Assembly: GCA_022829145.1 (NCBI GenBank)
Contig: CM040761.1
Location: forward strand, 18,511,245-18,575,244
Length of the DNA: 64,000 nucleotides
Reading direction: 5' to 3'
Origin: Albula goreensis
Lineage: Eukaryota > Chordata > Actinopteri > Albuliformes > Albulidae
In this document: one piece after another, positions 34,301 through 45,645 of the stretch
How positions within the stretch are numbered: the first letter of the stretch is position 1
Layout of the letters: the number at the start of each line of letters is the position of its first letter
Made by a program: the position numbers and the translations under genes
Notes under the pieces: generated by a model
Database searches by the model: none
What the model was told of the DNA's origin: nothing
The model's input: the letters and a program-made list of their open reading frames with translations, nothing else

Positions 34301-35496
34301 TTGTTGAATATTTAAGAGGTGAAGTCATCATTAGTCAATTTATTTCCCCTATTTTGTTTTTAATTCTGTGGTTGGCAACTGATTTTAAATCCAATGTCCA
34401 GAAGAGCTGAAGGAAGTAATTTCAGCACCACTGCAAAATAGTTTGATAAAATGGAATGTGGGAGCTGTACAATAATTATGATGAGGTAGTACAATTTATA
34501 CATAGCTGGACAAAAAAAAAAACCCTACCATACTTAGGCAATGTAATGACCAATGATTCAATACCAAACAGTGGGGTGAACACTACACTGAAATCCAGGG
34601 TTTTAGCAGTATAAGCCACTTAGCATCCATGTCTCCTGGTTTGTGTTCTCCATGCTGATGCATCCTGACCTATTGCAGACGTTTAAAGGTTAGTTGCATA
34701 ACTTATTTGCATGTGTCATAAATGAATAAATCATGCATTTTCAGTGAAATGCAAGAAAGGAAGAATGACATTAAAGGCAAGACCAGGAATAAGGAAAAGA
34801 GTTTCATAAAGACAGAGAAGAACAAGGGTGAGGGGAGAACAGTCACTGTGAACTAATAGAAGCCAAATGAACCCATCTGGGGTGAGCTCCAGATCAGCCA
34901 TGCTCATGGCAGACACTGTGTGACATTTACCAGGATAAATTTGCATGGAAATGACCTTTGCAGTAGATATCAAAACGTTATTGTTGTGATCGGTTCAGAA
35001 CATGCCACAAATAGCACTGTGGTTCTCCTTGTCTGGAATAAAATGAGGTCCTTCTCATTTTTGTCCTGGCTGAAATATTTGTAATAGTGATTACAACTGT
35101 ATAGGCATCACAACCCACACGTTTGCAGAACCAGTCTCACCAGTTTGATGTCGCAAAAAAATGTGCACTGCTGGACATGCTTAAACACATGTTGGATCAC
35201 AGTTCAGAGATCATCAATTTTACAGTTTGAAACTGTGCAAATGTATGTAGTAGCCTCTAAATTTCAAGTTCAGCCATTAGCAAGCACAAAATACTAAATT
35301 GTACAATTACATTGTACAATTTCTGTGCTCAACTGTAGTGTGGAATATGATATGATGTATCCTATAGTAACAGTATTATACGCACGGATCCTGCACCTTT
35401 TCAGATGATAGCTGTCCATTTTTCTGTCTATGGAGACTGCAGATTTCAACAGATCCACCAGCTAAGAGGGCATCTTATTGCAGTCCATTGCATCTT
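31321..35496. other. Intergenic, no gene seen
   Basis: AT-rich with a 20-base A-run at 32198-32217. ORFs at 33125-33385 (-) and 33607-33810 (+) read as ordinary protein but match no family I know and have no exon context. About 33,000-33,400 is a repeat-free block. Confidence 0.5.
32198..32217 (+). repeat. Poly(A) run, 20 bases
   Basis: Uninterrupted A homopolymer. It may be the remnant tail of a retroposed sequence, but nothing recognisable precedes it. Confidence 0.9.
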
Positions 35497-35898
35497 CAGT
35501 CCCCTCCAAAAGTATTGGAACAGTGAGGCCAGTTCCTCTATTTTTGCTGTAGACCGGAAACACAGAGGAATATGAGACAAGAGATCAACATTTCAGCTTT
35601 TATTTCCAGGTATTTACATCTGGATCTGATACACAACTTAGAAGATAGCATTACTTGTAAAGGAACGCCACATTTTTGGGTGAGCGAAAGTATTGGAACC
35701 CAGGTTTGTCTTATTACATTGATTATTCAAACAATAAGTAGCACTGAATGTCTATGCTCACTTTCAGATTTGGGTTTTGCCTGTGCAGACTGCAGTTATA
35801 GTTAGAGGTGTAACCAACATGAAAACCAGAGAGCTGTCTATGGGTGAAAAAGAATAAAGGAGTTGGCCTCACTGTTCCAATACTTTTGAAGGGGACTG
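35497..35898 (+). mobile_element. Tc1/mariner-derived MITE (internally deleted Tc1 element)
   Basis: 35-bp terminal inverted repeats, 35497-35531 and 35864-35898, differ at one base; they begin cagtcccc. The 3' flank is TA as expected for Tc1 targets; the 5' flank is TT, so the duplication has mutated. An inner direct repeat gagcgaaagtattggaac (about 35681-35698) echoes the core of the terminal repeat, an IR/DR layout. At 35819-35857 a start codon opens MKTRELSMGEKE then stop; MKTREL-type starts are known from Tc1 transposases. The element therefore kept the 5' leader and first transposase codons and lost the rest. Confidence 0.88.
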
Positions 35899-37579
35899 TA
35901 TACATCGGCTGTTTTATATATGCGGTCATTCAGTACACCTACAGTACATTCTTTGCACAGCTCTACCACTGTTTGTGTAGACACCGGGGCCTCTGACACA
36001 AGTATGGAAGGGGGAAAAAGTCAGTCTCTTTTAAATGTCAGTGATAGACTGCACTCATATCCACAAAGACATGGGACTTGAAATAAGCAATTTAAATGTA
36101 CGGACTGGCCTTCTTTTCTCTGCCAGCCATGTCTTCCTGGGTGCCCTGAGCTGCCATCAGAAGTTGTTTTCGAATAGCTGCAGACTAAGGCTTTGTTTGA
36201 GTTTCTAAGCACTCAGCCTTCATCTGTGATGGTGGTAATGTTCAAAGTCCATTAACAGTAAAAAAGTCAATGATGATACAGAACAAACTTCTGTTTCATG
36301 GCATTTTCCCTTCAAGTGAATCTCATTTTAATGCTCCGTACTCAAGATGCAGGTAATGGATGTCTCTGAATGAGAACGTCAAGGTTTTGTCTGCCTTAAG
36401 CCATGAACAACTACAAATGCACTTAACTGCAGGATTAAGTGTTGTTTTTCAACTTTGGGATGAGTGGCATTGTGTGGCATTGAAGTGTATGACATCAAAA
36501 ACAACTTTATCGCACTGTACCACATGTGCTATAGATAATTATTCCCTTTAATTCATAAAGAATAATAACATAACATCTCTGAGTTCAGGACTCACCTCAT
36601 GCTGACAGGGGATATTGCAGGTGTATGATCCTCTCTCTGAACATTGTAAAAATACATAAGTTCTGTTCTCCCTTTATTTATAGTACACAGCAGTTAGCCT
36701 GTGTACAGAGGTATATAGTACACAGAGTACTTAGCCTCACCTTTTAGAGCCAGAAAAACTATAGTCTCTATGGTGGCATAATGGCATCCAAATTCAGGGA
36801 TATTCTATACAAACAAACCAACAGTTACTGCTAACTAATAATGATCTTTTGTAGGCATTGCTCTAATTGGAAGTGGCTGTTGAAAGTTGAAAACTGTCCC
36901 AGAAAACTAAATCCACACTCAGAACCCATCAGTGACTTGGAGATGAGACTGCATTACATTTGGAGCAAGAAAAATTGTGAGTGGCTTGTGTAATTACACA
37001 TGATGTCACAACCCTTTATAGTTTAGTTTGTGAGGACCCATGTCTGACAGTAGATCAGAAATCTGTAGCAAAAAATAAGTATCTTATGTAACAACACCTT
37101 TGAAACTGGATGTATGTGACAAGTTTTGCAATTACAGTATATATCTGCAGAATTTGACTTATTTGGTTCCTGACATTTAAGAAAAACTGTCAGATATGAA
37201 ACTCAATTGAAAACATGAATTTATATGCTGCCTCTGTTGCTGTGTTGCCATGGTGAGGTTCCTTCAAGAATAACAACATTCTGTTCTTTCTGCCTCTAAG
37301 GCATGAGACTTTGTCACCCCGAAAAGATGTACCTGTACTCAGATGCCAGAGGCATGTTAACAGCAAGGGAACATACCATATATATTCAAAACCATGTAAT
37401 TATTGAATATATTGACATGTTGAAGCTATTTTGTCTTTGAGTCTCCAACCTTGTAAAAATCAATTTATAAGACAATTAGACAATTGCAGGTTCCACGCTG
37501 TAAAAGCAACCTGTAATACTAGACATTTCCACAGCACAAATAAAAACAATAAAGAAACTGAAGCCCTATTGAACATAAT
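35899..37579. other. Intergenic, no gene seen
   Basis: AT-rich. A short local duplication of tatagtacacag occurs near 36,681-36,730. ORFs are short and motif-free. Confidence 0.55.
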
Positions 37580-37900
37580 TTGCTTAAAAAATATGGTTTA
37601 GGTCCCTGGTTTGGCCAACCATTCAGGATGTGGTTGCAAAATTCAGCTGCCCATATAATCTTTCTAGGCACTGATATCCACCAAATTAATGTTGCTAGTT
37701 CTGTTTTGAAAATATGTGCAAAAACCTCAACACCTTCTCAAAAAATAAACTATTCATTCCTCCCACATGCTACAAACATATATCAGGTATGGCTTTTACA
37801 CATGTGCCAAGCTCTGGATTCAACATTACGTACTTCTAGAAGGCGCCCACACAGTGCAGCATGTACAAAAGGTTGTGAGAGTATGTAAATATCCAAAGCC
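37580..37900 (+). mobile_element. Possible relic of a LINE reverse-transcriptase C-terminus
   Basis: A 102-codon ORF (37580-37888) contains FRMWLQNSAAHII, which resembles the xxLQNSAARxx motif found late in ORF2 of CR1/L2/Rex1-type LINEs. The following expected LHWLPV-type motif is not visible, so the relic is decayed or the match is chance. Confidence 0.35.
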
Positions 37901-40577
37901 AATATGAAATGATGAATGCTAAGACCAATGCTGTTTTGACATTTTTCTTTCTGGGAACTGGCCCATTGTGAGGAGGAGCTGCAGCTGGCTCAGGCCTGTG
38001 TGACACCCACCGACAGACATACTTCCTCCATTTATCAGTTTTGACATATCGCTTTTGGGAGTTTTTTTTTCACTTTTTTTTTTTTTTGCTTTTTGCTTGC
38101 AGTGCATTTCTACAAGGCTTTGTTTTATTTCACATCTGCTGCCCCCTTCCTTGAGGAGAAAACAACAAAATAGGCCACGTTGTCCTTCCGCCCTGGAGCA
38201 AGATGACGGAAAGTTGAGAGAAAATGACAGTGCTGTGAGGCTCAGGATGCAGGTTCTGTCGCGCGCTCATGGTGATCTATATTTTATCAGTGGCGGGAAA
38301 GCAGGATGGCTGTCAACTTCCTGCTGTGAGCGACAGTCCTTTGACTCAGTGGAGCTCCTGCTTTGAGCCACCTCGGAGCAGGTGTCAGAGCAACCCCGAC
38401 TGCAGCTTGTGTCAAGGCGGGCGCTCCTTCATCAACAGGAACGAAATGCCGTCTGCAGGTTGGCTAATTAAGCAACAGCATCTGGTCTTTGTGCTGTGAC
38501 TGACATCTCTTATGCTCTTGTTCCTGTGTTTGTGTGCTGGCTTTTTCAGTATCTGTTCTGACATACTCATCAGCTAATTTAAGCCATGGCGCAAAGTTCA
38601 GTGAAAATAAACAGCACGTCTATCAACATGTGTTAGACACAGATAAGCAAATTTCTTGAAGCTGGAGAGTGGCTGAGTTACACACCACCCACTTTTCTTA
38701 CCTAATGGGACTTTGCCTTTTTCAGCATTTCTTCTCTAACCTTACAAATTTTTATTTTTTAAATGGTTCACGAGCAGGTATACAGACAAGAAAGTAGTTA
38801 TATTATGCAAAGATATAAAAGTGAATGCCATCCAAAAGAGAAATGTGAGTCGAGTCAATCATAACATCAAGGCTCATGCTTTAAAGAGTCTTTAAATAGG
38901 GCAGTCTCACTGTCTCCACAGCACAGGATGAAATGATGGATAATTCAGCTGTCTGCAGAGGAAGAGCAATCACAATGATCTTCACATATGAGAAAATATC
39001 GGTTTACATGATTTTTCAAACTGAAAATTCACTGTTTGTAGTGATAAAAAAAACTATTTTACCAGTGCTATTAACTTTTTAATGGTCAAATCTGTCACTG
39101 TCACTGCCACTGCCTCACCACTTGTTGAGTCATTATTGCTGAATTCCTCACTACCCATAATCCCACCTCCTTGACCTAGCATGCTATTAACTTCTTTTTA
39201 AAGGGAAGTGTGTTCCATTCGCTGTCTTTTAGAGCCTCTTCAGTCTGTCACTTCAGTGACTAAGAAACTTGAGTGATGTCAGAAAAACAGCTTAAAGAGA
39301 GCAGTGTTGAGGAGCGAAAGTGAACAATTCAAATCCTGGAGGGCTGCTGTCCCTTCTGGGTGTGTTTCAGCATATGGTCTGACCTTTTGGGAGAGGAGTT
39401 TTGCACTTCTGTCCTTGGAGAAGCTTTAGGGGACAGCTTGGAACCCAGAAATTATGAACAACCAATCAGTCTATGAAGATCACTATGGGTTTAATGGATT
39501 ATTCCATTTGCAGCCCAAAATGCAGTGATATGATATGCTAAAGCAAAAGGCTGACATGGATGGCATGTCAATCTGAAAATAATCACCATCACAGTCATTC
39601 GTTCAAGGGATTTGATAACGATGTTATAAATGCAACATTATTTGAAGGGCTTTTAGATGTGAGCAATCTGTTTCACAGAGTAGTGAAATTATATTGTGTT
39701 TACTTCCTTATAATGTAAATTAGATCATCTCAATGATAAAAAAATCACTATGCAGAAAGTGTATTAGATACAGGGGGGAAATAGCAGTGTCTGAATGTTA
39801 AAATAAAGGTCATGGAACATGATATTTTATAATCTTTGCTCAAAGACTGCGCAGTGTTCTCCTCCGGGTAGCGGCTGAACTTTTCTGACCTTTGCACAAT
39901 AGGACAGTGAGCAGCCTAAAGAATGGGATCGCTATGGGTTCCCGCAGTGGAACTGACGGTTCCCTTTGAGTTCCTCTCTGAGCCTGTGTCCCCAGCACAC
40001 TGTATTATTAAGCATTGTCAGCCAGTGCACTGTGAGTGAGTGTACATATCGGCTGAGTAGAGCCTAGCTGAGGGAGTTGGGCCTAACACAACACGATGAG
40101 TTTTACATCAGGCCATAGTAATGCACCTCACCAACTAAGTATATAGCAACATCTCAGATAAATACAGCACAGAGCCGGCTACAAGCCGCTGATACTGCCC
40201 TGTTAGATTACAATAACTGTGGGCATAGCTGGATTCAATTTGCATGAGTAAAATCTAATATATGTTTCTACAAGCTGAGTGTAGATAGCAGTGTTGGCTG
40301 CTGGAATTTACACTGCTCCAGCCCAGCTTGTCATTTTAACTGTATTGAAAAAAATACCATGAACACAACTTCTCAAAAAGTCTGCTATTACAATATATTC
40401 AGGATATAAATCCATCAGCTTTTGGTTTCGTTTATAAAGCCTAGCATTCAAATCTATATGCTTTTTAATAGATGAATTCAAGGAACACACTTGAACCCAC
40501 TGATGGCTGGGCCCCAATCAAACACAGTTAGTCAGTGAAAGGCCATATTCAATTCGATAAAAACTAACCACAATTTT
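37901..40577. other. Intergenic; GC-richer repeat-free block at 38,130-38,510
   Basis: T-runs near 38,066-38,090. The block 38,130-38,510 is less AT-rich, open in two frames and repeat-free, with no recognisable protein. The remainder is ordinary AT-rich DNA. Confidence 0.5.
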
Positions 40578-40735
40578 TCGGGAGACAAGCAGACATGTCC
40601 TTTTGAATGTGTTTCTTTTATTAAAATAGAATAGCATATGCACTTAAACAGAATAACGTACACTTTAATTGAATTGCATATGCCTTTAAAGAGATTACAT
40701 TTCTTTGATATGGTGTTGGCCATGGTGAATTTTTT
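40578..40735 (+). repeat. Divergent dispersed repeat, copy 2 (partner 11347-11510)
   Basis: Same orientation and block order as 11347-11510: aaaatagaatagcatatgca, tttaattgaattgcat, ctttaaagagatt. About 160 bp of similarity at roughly three quarters identity by eye. Confidence 0.55.
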
Positions 40736-41369
40736 TCCCCCCGCTAATTGCTTCAGACTCTTTTGACTGTGGACTCTTTTGTCAGTGTTCCCTCTATGGC
40801 CTGGCAATCTTAATGCATGGCCTGTTGATAATGGCAGACAGCATGCATGCTATACTGAGTAATGCGCTGAGAAGACACAGACAGGGTTTGTGTCTATGTT
40901 CGTGTGTGTATAAAATGTGCCATTTAGTACAAGTCAAAAGTAGAAGAATATGGATTTTGTGCCCTCAGGTAATCCCATAATAGTGTCTTATTGGACTCAG
41001 TACTGCTCCTCTGACTGCAAAAACAGGCACAGCCGAAGTCACCAGCCCATGAAGAGTCAAAGGGCAACTACAGTTCACGCATAATATGGAGGTGAGGAGA
41101 CCGAAGGGTGCTTCTTCAGGAGTCTGATCCCACCATGCACCAGTGCTTACTGGAGTATCAGTGTGGCATATTCTATCCTACATCGCTTTCAATTTTAAAC
41201 GCATGGGTGCATTGTGAGGTGACTCCCTCTGAATGAGGGAACACTTACCCTATTAGTGAGAAGTACACACAGTTTGGCAAACAGGATTTGGGTTTGGCTC
41301 AAGAGTGTAGTGGCAGTGCAGCATTATGGAGCTGTGCCCATAACTCAGAGCTTGCAGGTTAACTTACAC
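40736..41369. other. Intergenic, no gene seen
   Basis: No ORF above 60 codons, repeat or RNA gene recognised. Confidence 0.6.
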
Positions 41370-41530
41370 AGAGGTTGTGTTTAACTTACACAGCATTGCT
41401 ATTTTATGCACCATCTATTTATACAGCTGAATATGTTTCTGGAACAAATGAGATGACGTGCCTTACCTGGGAAGTCAACCTGCTGTCTCAAGGTTGCCAG
41501 CCCATCCCCAACCATCATACCATAATACTT
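41370..41530 (-). mobile_element. SINE body and tail, minus strand, degenerate
   Basis: In + orientation: tatttatacagctgaatatg (41416-41435), gtgccttacctgggaagtca (41459-41478), then caaggttgccagcccatccc. This matches the reverse complement of the usual fish SINE order: box-B end (ggttgcaggttc), the ttgagcaaggtacttaacct module, and ccagctgtataaatgg. Confidence 0.5.
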
Positions 41531-43479
41531 TTCAAAATATAGCAGGTGCTATAAGGGCATTATAACATGAGTTCATAGTGGCATAATCCCAAGTGGTTGA
41601 AGCATTTTAAGTGAGTAAGAGTAAAGCATTCTAATTTTGGGTTTCAACCATGTATGAACCCTTACAGTTTAAAAAAGCACCTCATTTCAATGGAGATTTG
41701 TTCATTTCAAATGGCCTGCTGTCCTTGTAGGAATTGGTGAAGAGTTTGAATTTGCCTGGTGTCCCATCTTGTACTTCAGGTTGCGGTCTGTTCAGTAAAA
41801 CTGTTCAGTGCAGGTCTGTTTAATTGTACAGGGCTCCATTATCCAGTTAGAGCTTTACTTATTAACTTTATTTACCTTTTAACTTTAACTACTTAGTTTG
41901 GTTTAGTTTTGCTTTATGTATATGCATTGAGTCCACGTCATTAGTTCATCCATTGTAATAATTTCAGAGTGTACCCAACTGCTGATAAGAGATGAAAACT
42001 GGGTCTCAATGCAAATGAATACATGTCCCCCTGTCCCCATGGTGCCCAGACACTTTCTTATGTAAGTTTTGGTCATGGCCTGAAGTGGGATGTAGCCGTT
42101 CCTTTGACAGATAGAATAAGTGTTGAAATACCTGTGGAACCCTGCCTATTTCTGCTCTGTGTTGACTCATCAGTTTACTTTCTCTCTGCTCAGAGAAGAA
42201 CTTTTTTTGGCTGGAATTACTGCAGCCAAGCGGATTTTAGTCCAGCACTGCCTTCCTCCCATTCTTTACTGTGGCTCTAATGGCTGTTTGCTTTTTTTAG
42301 ATGTTATATCATTAGAAATACCAATGAATATGATAAATATTTGTGCAGCACAGACTCCTGAACTCGGGGACCTCCTGTCATTGTCTTATTTAATGTATAT
42401 TGTACCGCATGCCTTCTAATTTTTATTTTTTTTTTACTATCTGGTGTAATAATTCATGTGTTTTATTAATTATTTATTATTTAACAATTTTATTCTAATT
42501 ACAATAATGCAAGACAGTGTTCTTTTGTCTAAATTTGACTGTATTTCATGACAATGGGAAGTCTGAGTCATTTTATTTTAATTTTTGTCTGTATAAATCT
42601 GTGATAATTAAGAGCTTGATTTTCATAAGGCATGCGCTGCTTCACACTGTTTTGTTTATTGGTCCGTCCATTAAATTCAGGTTAATACCTTGATGCCATG
42701 CTGCTTTTGATTTCCTGGCAGCCGAGAGGACTTACTGACAGGGTTTAGAATTGCAGTCAGAGCAGCAAAGCAAGGTCAATAAAAACAGACAGGATTTACC
42801 TAGGCTACAACATGATTCAATGGGTTTTTTGCAATTTGGTTTGAACAATTGTTTCACTGTTGTATGTGGCTACCCCTGTTCATAATACTGAACAGTTTCA
42901 TTTTGGTGAGTTAGATGGACCCTATAAACAGATGTTTTAGACATAATTAATAACGTGGAGCTCTCGGGTGAAACTCTGAGGAATTTAATCTTGTGATTCA
43001 TCCTTTGTCAATCCACCTGCCCTTGGTTTTTGAGGATGTTTTTGAGTGTTACTCTGTTTCTTTCATCTTTTACACTGTTATACTGTTCTTGAAATAAGGT
43101 CAGCCCCCCAGCATCATGGGAATTTAGAGGAATAATATGCTTTTCATATACTCCTTACCCCGTTCCAGATTGCAAGCTCATAAATTCAATGTATGAGAAA
43201 ACAAATCGTAGAGGGCATGATCCTTGCAAAAGTTAATTGGTCAAAAAATTTAATGGCAACTTCAAGAGCTTTTGATCTGCCTCAGATCTCTTGCGAGAGA
43301 CAACAATGAACCATACATAAGGGCCATGGCTTTAATATGTCGACAAACATGACAATGCATGTATAAACATCTATTATCGCTACAGTCATACTTCATGCAG
43401 CGGTTTGACTTTGACGTATGGTATCGTAGACAGTGTGTTCCGGTGTTACCTTTGGAGACAAAAGATTGATGCACAGGAT
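41531..43479. other. Intergenic, no gene seen
   Basis: AT-rich. Overlapping ORFs at 42023-42280 and 42120-42419 on the + strand are motif-free. No repeats recognised. Confidence 0.55.
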
Positions 43480-43900
43480 CAAAAAAGGGTTTTGAGTCTC
43501 AAGCTGCCTGGAACCGGTTCTTGGCAGCCACTGTCAGACAGGGAGCGGAGCTGCACTCATGCAAGGCAGGGAAATGAACTGCCATCCGGCCTGATGGACT
43601 CCTCTCCCTCCTCTGGAGCTGCTTTTCTCTTGAAATAATGAGCGTGGAGGAGATGAAAAGTGGGCCTGCTTGTTCCGTCAGCTCAATAATCCTCCCAACA
43701 CTATTGTTAGGAGTGTGTCGCTGAACCAAATCAGTTCTTATCGCTGCGAAACAGCTTGAGCGGCCCGCAAAGCGTGGACAGGGTTTCACTGGAGGAGAGG
43801 CGAAAGAACCCGGCAGGCGGCTGGGCCGCCGATGGAACCGGGAGCCGGGCTGAAAAGAGGGGCTTTTCGTCCTGCGAGCTGTGATAATTTACCCTGTTCA
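43480..43900. promoter_or_regulatory. GC-richer, CpG-containing block; candidate conserved regulatory element
   Basis: About 420 bp with clearly higher G+C and CpG content than the flanks, no repeat signature, and open frames on both strands without protein motifs. It contains aacactattgttagg, an imperfect palindrome with the SOX-type core ATTGTT and its complement. Function is a guess from composition. Confidence 0.25.
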
Positions 43901-45174
43901 CTGCATTCTCAGGGCAAAACACTGGATCAGCCTCTTCAGCAGAATGTCAATGCAGCATGTGATTGGAGGTGTCAAGTTCACTTTTTTGGGGGGGTGGGGC
44001 AGCGTGGGTGAATTTTCTGCCTCTTTCCATTTTGGGTGGTAGTGAAGCTGTAAGGGCTCAGGGCTCCAGTGTGGATATGCCCCAGTGAAATATCAAACCC
44101 TGACCATGCCAGGCGATAAATGTGGCCAGCCACCCAAAGGCTAGCATTGAGCAAGGTGTAGGGGTTGAGAAGTTTCTTTGATTGGTTTGTCGTCAGTACT
44201 ACATACTTCAATGATTCCTTCAATTTAGGACAAAGACAACCAGCAAAACTGGTCAAGATCAGGCTTATTTTATTTATTTATTTATTTTATTCACTTAGAT
44301 ATTATATGAAGGCTTAGTTGGCCAATGAATATACAAACCCACACATGCAAGCTAGAGGCTTACCAGCGGTCATTCTCAGAAAGACATAAAATAACAAGTA
44401 AAGATGCACAACACAGATAATGAGGTAATGGCAAGTTGGCTTTCTCTTTTCCCTGGCTAATCAATTATTTTATCTCCAATTAGAAATGGCCCAGTCATTA
44501 CTTTTGCCTATATCGTACTAACATCCTGGAAGAAGAGTCTTCTTGCTGAATCGATTTTGTGACATTTTCATGGTTAATGAGTTTACAAATTGTAGAATAA
44601 TTTTGTGCTAACGTGCACGGTTTTCACAACCTGCCATTCAGTACTTTCTAACGTTGTAATTGAAGGTGTGTCAGTCTGACAGTGCGGTGTCACACATGAT
44701 TGGTGGAATTTGCAGGGCTACCCCATCAGAATACCAGGGAATTCCCCTGCAGTGCACATTACCTCACGCTGCCTGCCCACCATTGTCAGGTAGGTGCAAA
44801 ATCTACTTTGTGCCTCTGCTGTCACTATGGCACCGTTCATACACAGCAACACATCTCATGGTGTTTTCATGATCTACTTTTAGGAGAGAGCCTTATGAGG
44901 ATGAAAATATATGTCAAATATACAAAATAAAAAATTCCATATATGAGTACAATCATGTAAGATTAATATGTATATACATTCAGTAATAAATATGTGAAAT
45001 ACTCCATATTAGCAACCCCTGATTAGCCTACTGGTAACATACCTTATGCATAGTTACACTCTAGGACCACAGGAGCGAACTTCATAGCTTACATGGAGCA
45101 CTTTACATCATTGTCAAACACATTTCCTCACATTCACTGTAATTTTATTGCCTGGCCTCTGCTCTTTCCACTGA
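43901..45174. other. Intergenic, no gene seen
   Basis: G-run at 43987-43994 and a (ttta)n stretch near 44266-44288. ORFs at 43978-44256 (-), 44660-44872 and 44700-44930 (+) are motif-free. Confidence 0.55.
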
Positions 45175-45567
45175 GTGGGAGACCTTCTGAGACAAGTGTC
45201 AATTGGAAGCGATGTCGGTGTACAAGAACGTGCAGAGCTGCGCTCTCTGGACCCTGCAAGAAATCCAAATCTTAAGGGCATCGACTGGGACACTGTGCCA
45301 TATGGAATGCCGTATTTGGGATTTGATCTTAAAGGAAGGTCCTGGCTTGGTGTGGCCATTCAAGAGCCCACAGTATTCAAACTGTACTTGCCCAAAAATA
45401 TGGAGGATTTCCTGGTGTCCTCCCGATCAGGCCACCTGATTTTCCCCAGTCTAATGCCCCCACCACCCCAAGCCCTGCCTCAGCATGTGTGGTGTATGTT
45501 TTTGTGTGTGTGGTGTAATTGTTATTGCACATCACCTGTCAGTGTGATACACAGTGATGGTGGTTGA
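45175..45567 (+). CDS. Unidentified 130-codon ORF, doubtful
   Basis: The longest + strand ORF of the intergenic part. Its first 95 codons have a balanced, protein-like composition (for example GIDWDTVPYGMPYLGFDLKG), while the end runs into a T/G-rich retroposon-like tail. No domain, signal peptide or membrane segment is recognisable, and no splice-linked partner was seen. It may be a transposon ORF relic just upstream of its 3' tail, a lineage-specific exon, or chance. Confidence 0.2.
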   Translation: MGDLLRQVSIGSDVGVQERAELRSLDPARNPNLKGIDWDTVPYGMPYLGFDLKGRSWLGVAIQEPTVFKLYLPKNMEDFLVSSRSGHLIFPSLMPPPPQALPQHVWCMFLCVWCNCYCTSPVSVIHSDGG

Positions 45568-45645
45568 GGAGTGCCTCACCTCCTCCCAGCAAAGAGCCTT
45601 GATATCAAGACAAGTGCTGTATAAATGCAACCATTATTCAATATT
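45490..45645 (+). mobile_element. 3' tail of a fish retroposon-type repeat
   Basis: gtgtgtggtgtaattgttat, then gatggtggttgaggagtgcc and a mutated version of the common ending (gacaagtgctgtataaatgc aaccattatt), which in intact copies reads aagcgctatataaatgtaa before an ATT-rich end. The order of modules supports a degenerate element inserted on the + strand. Confidence 0.55.
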
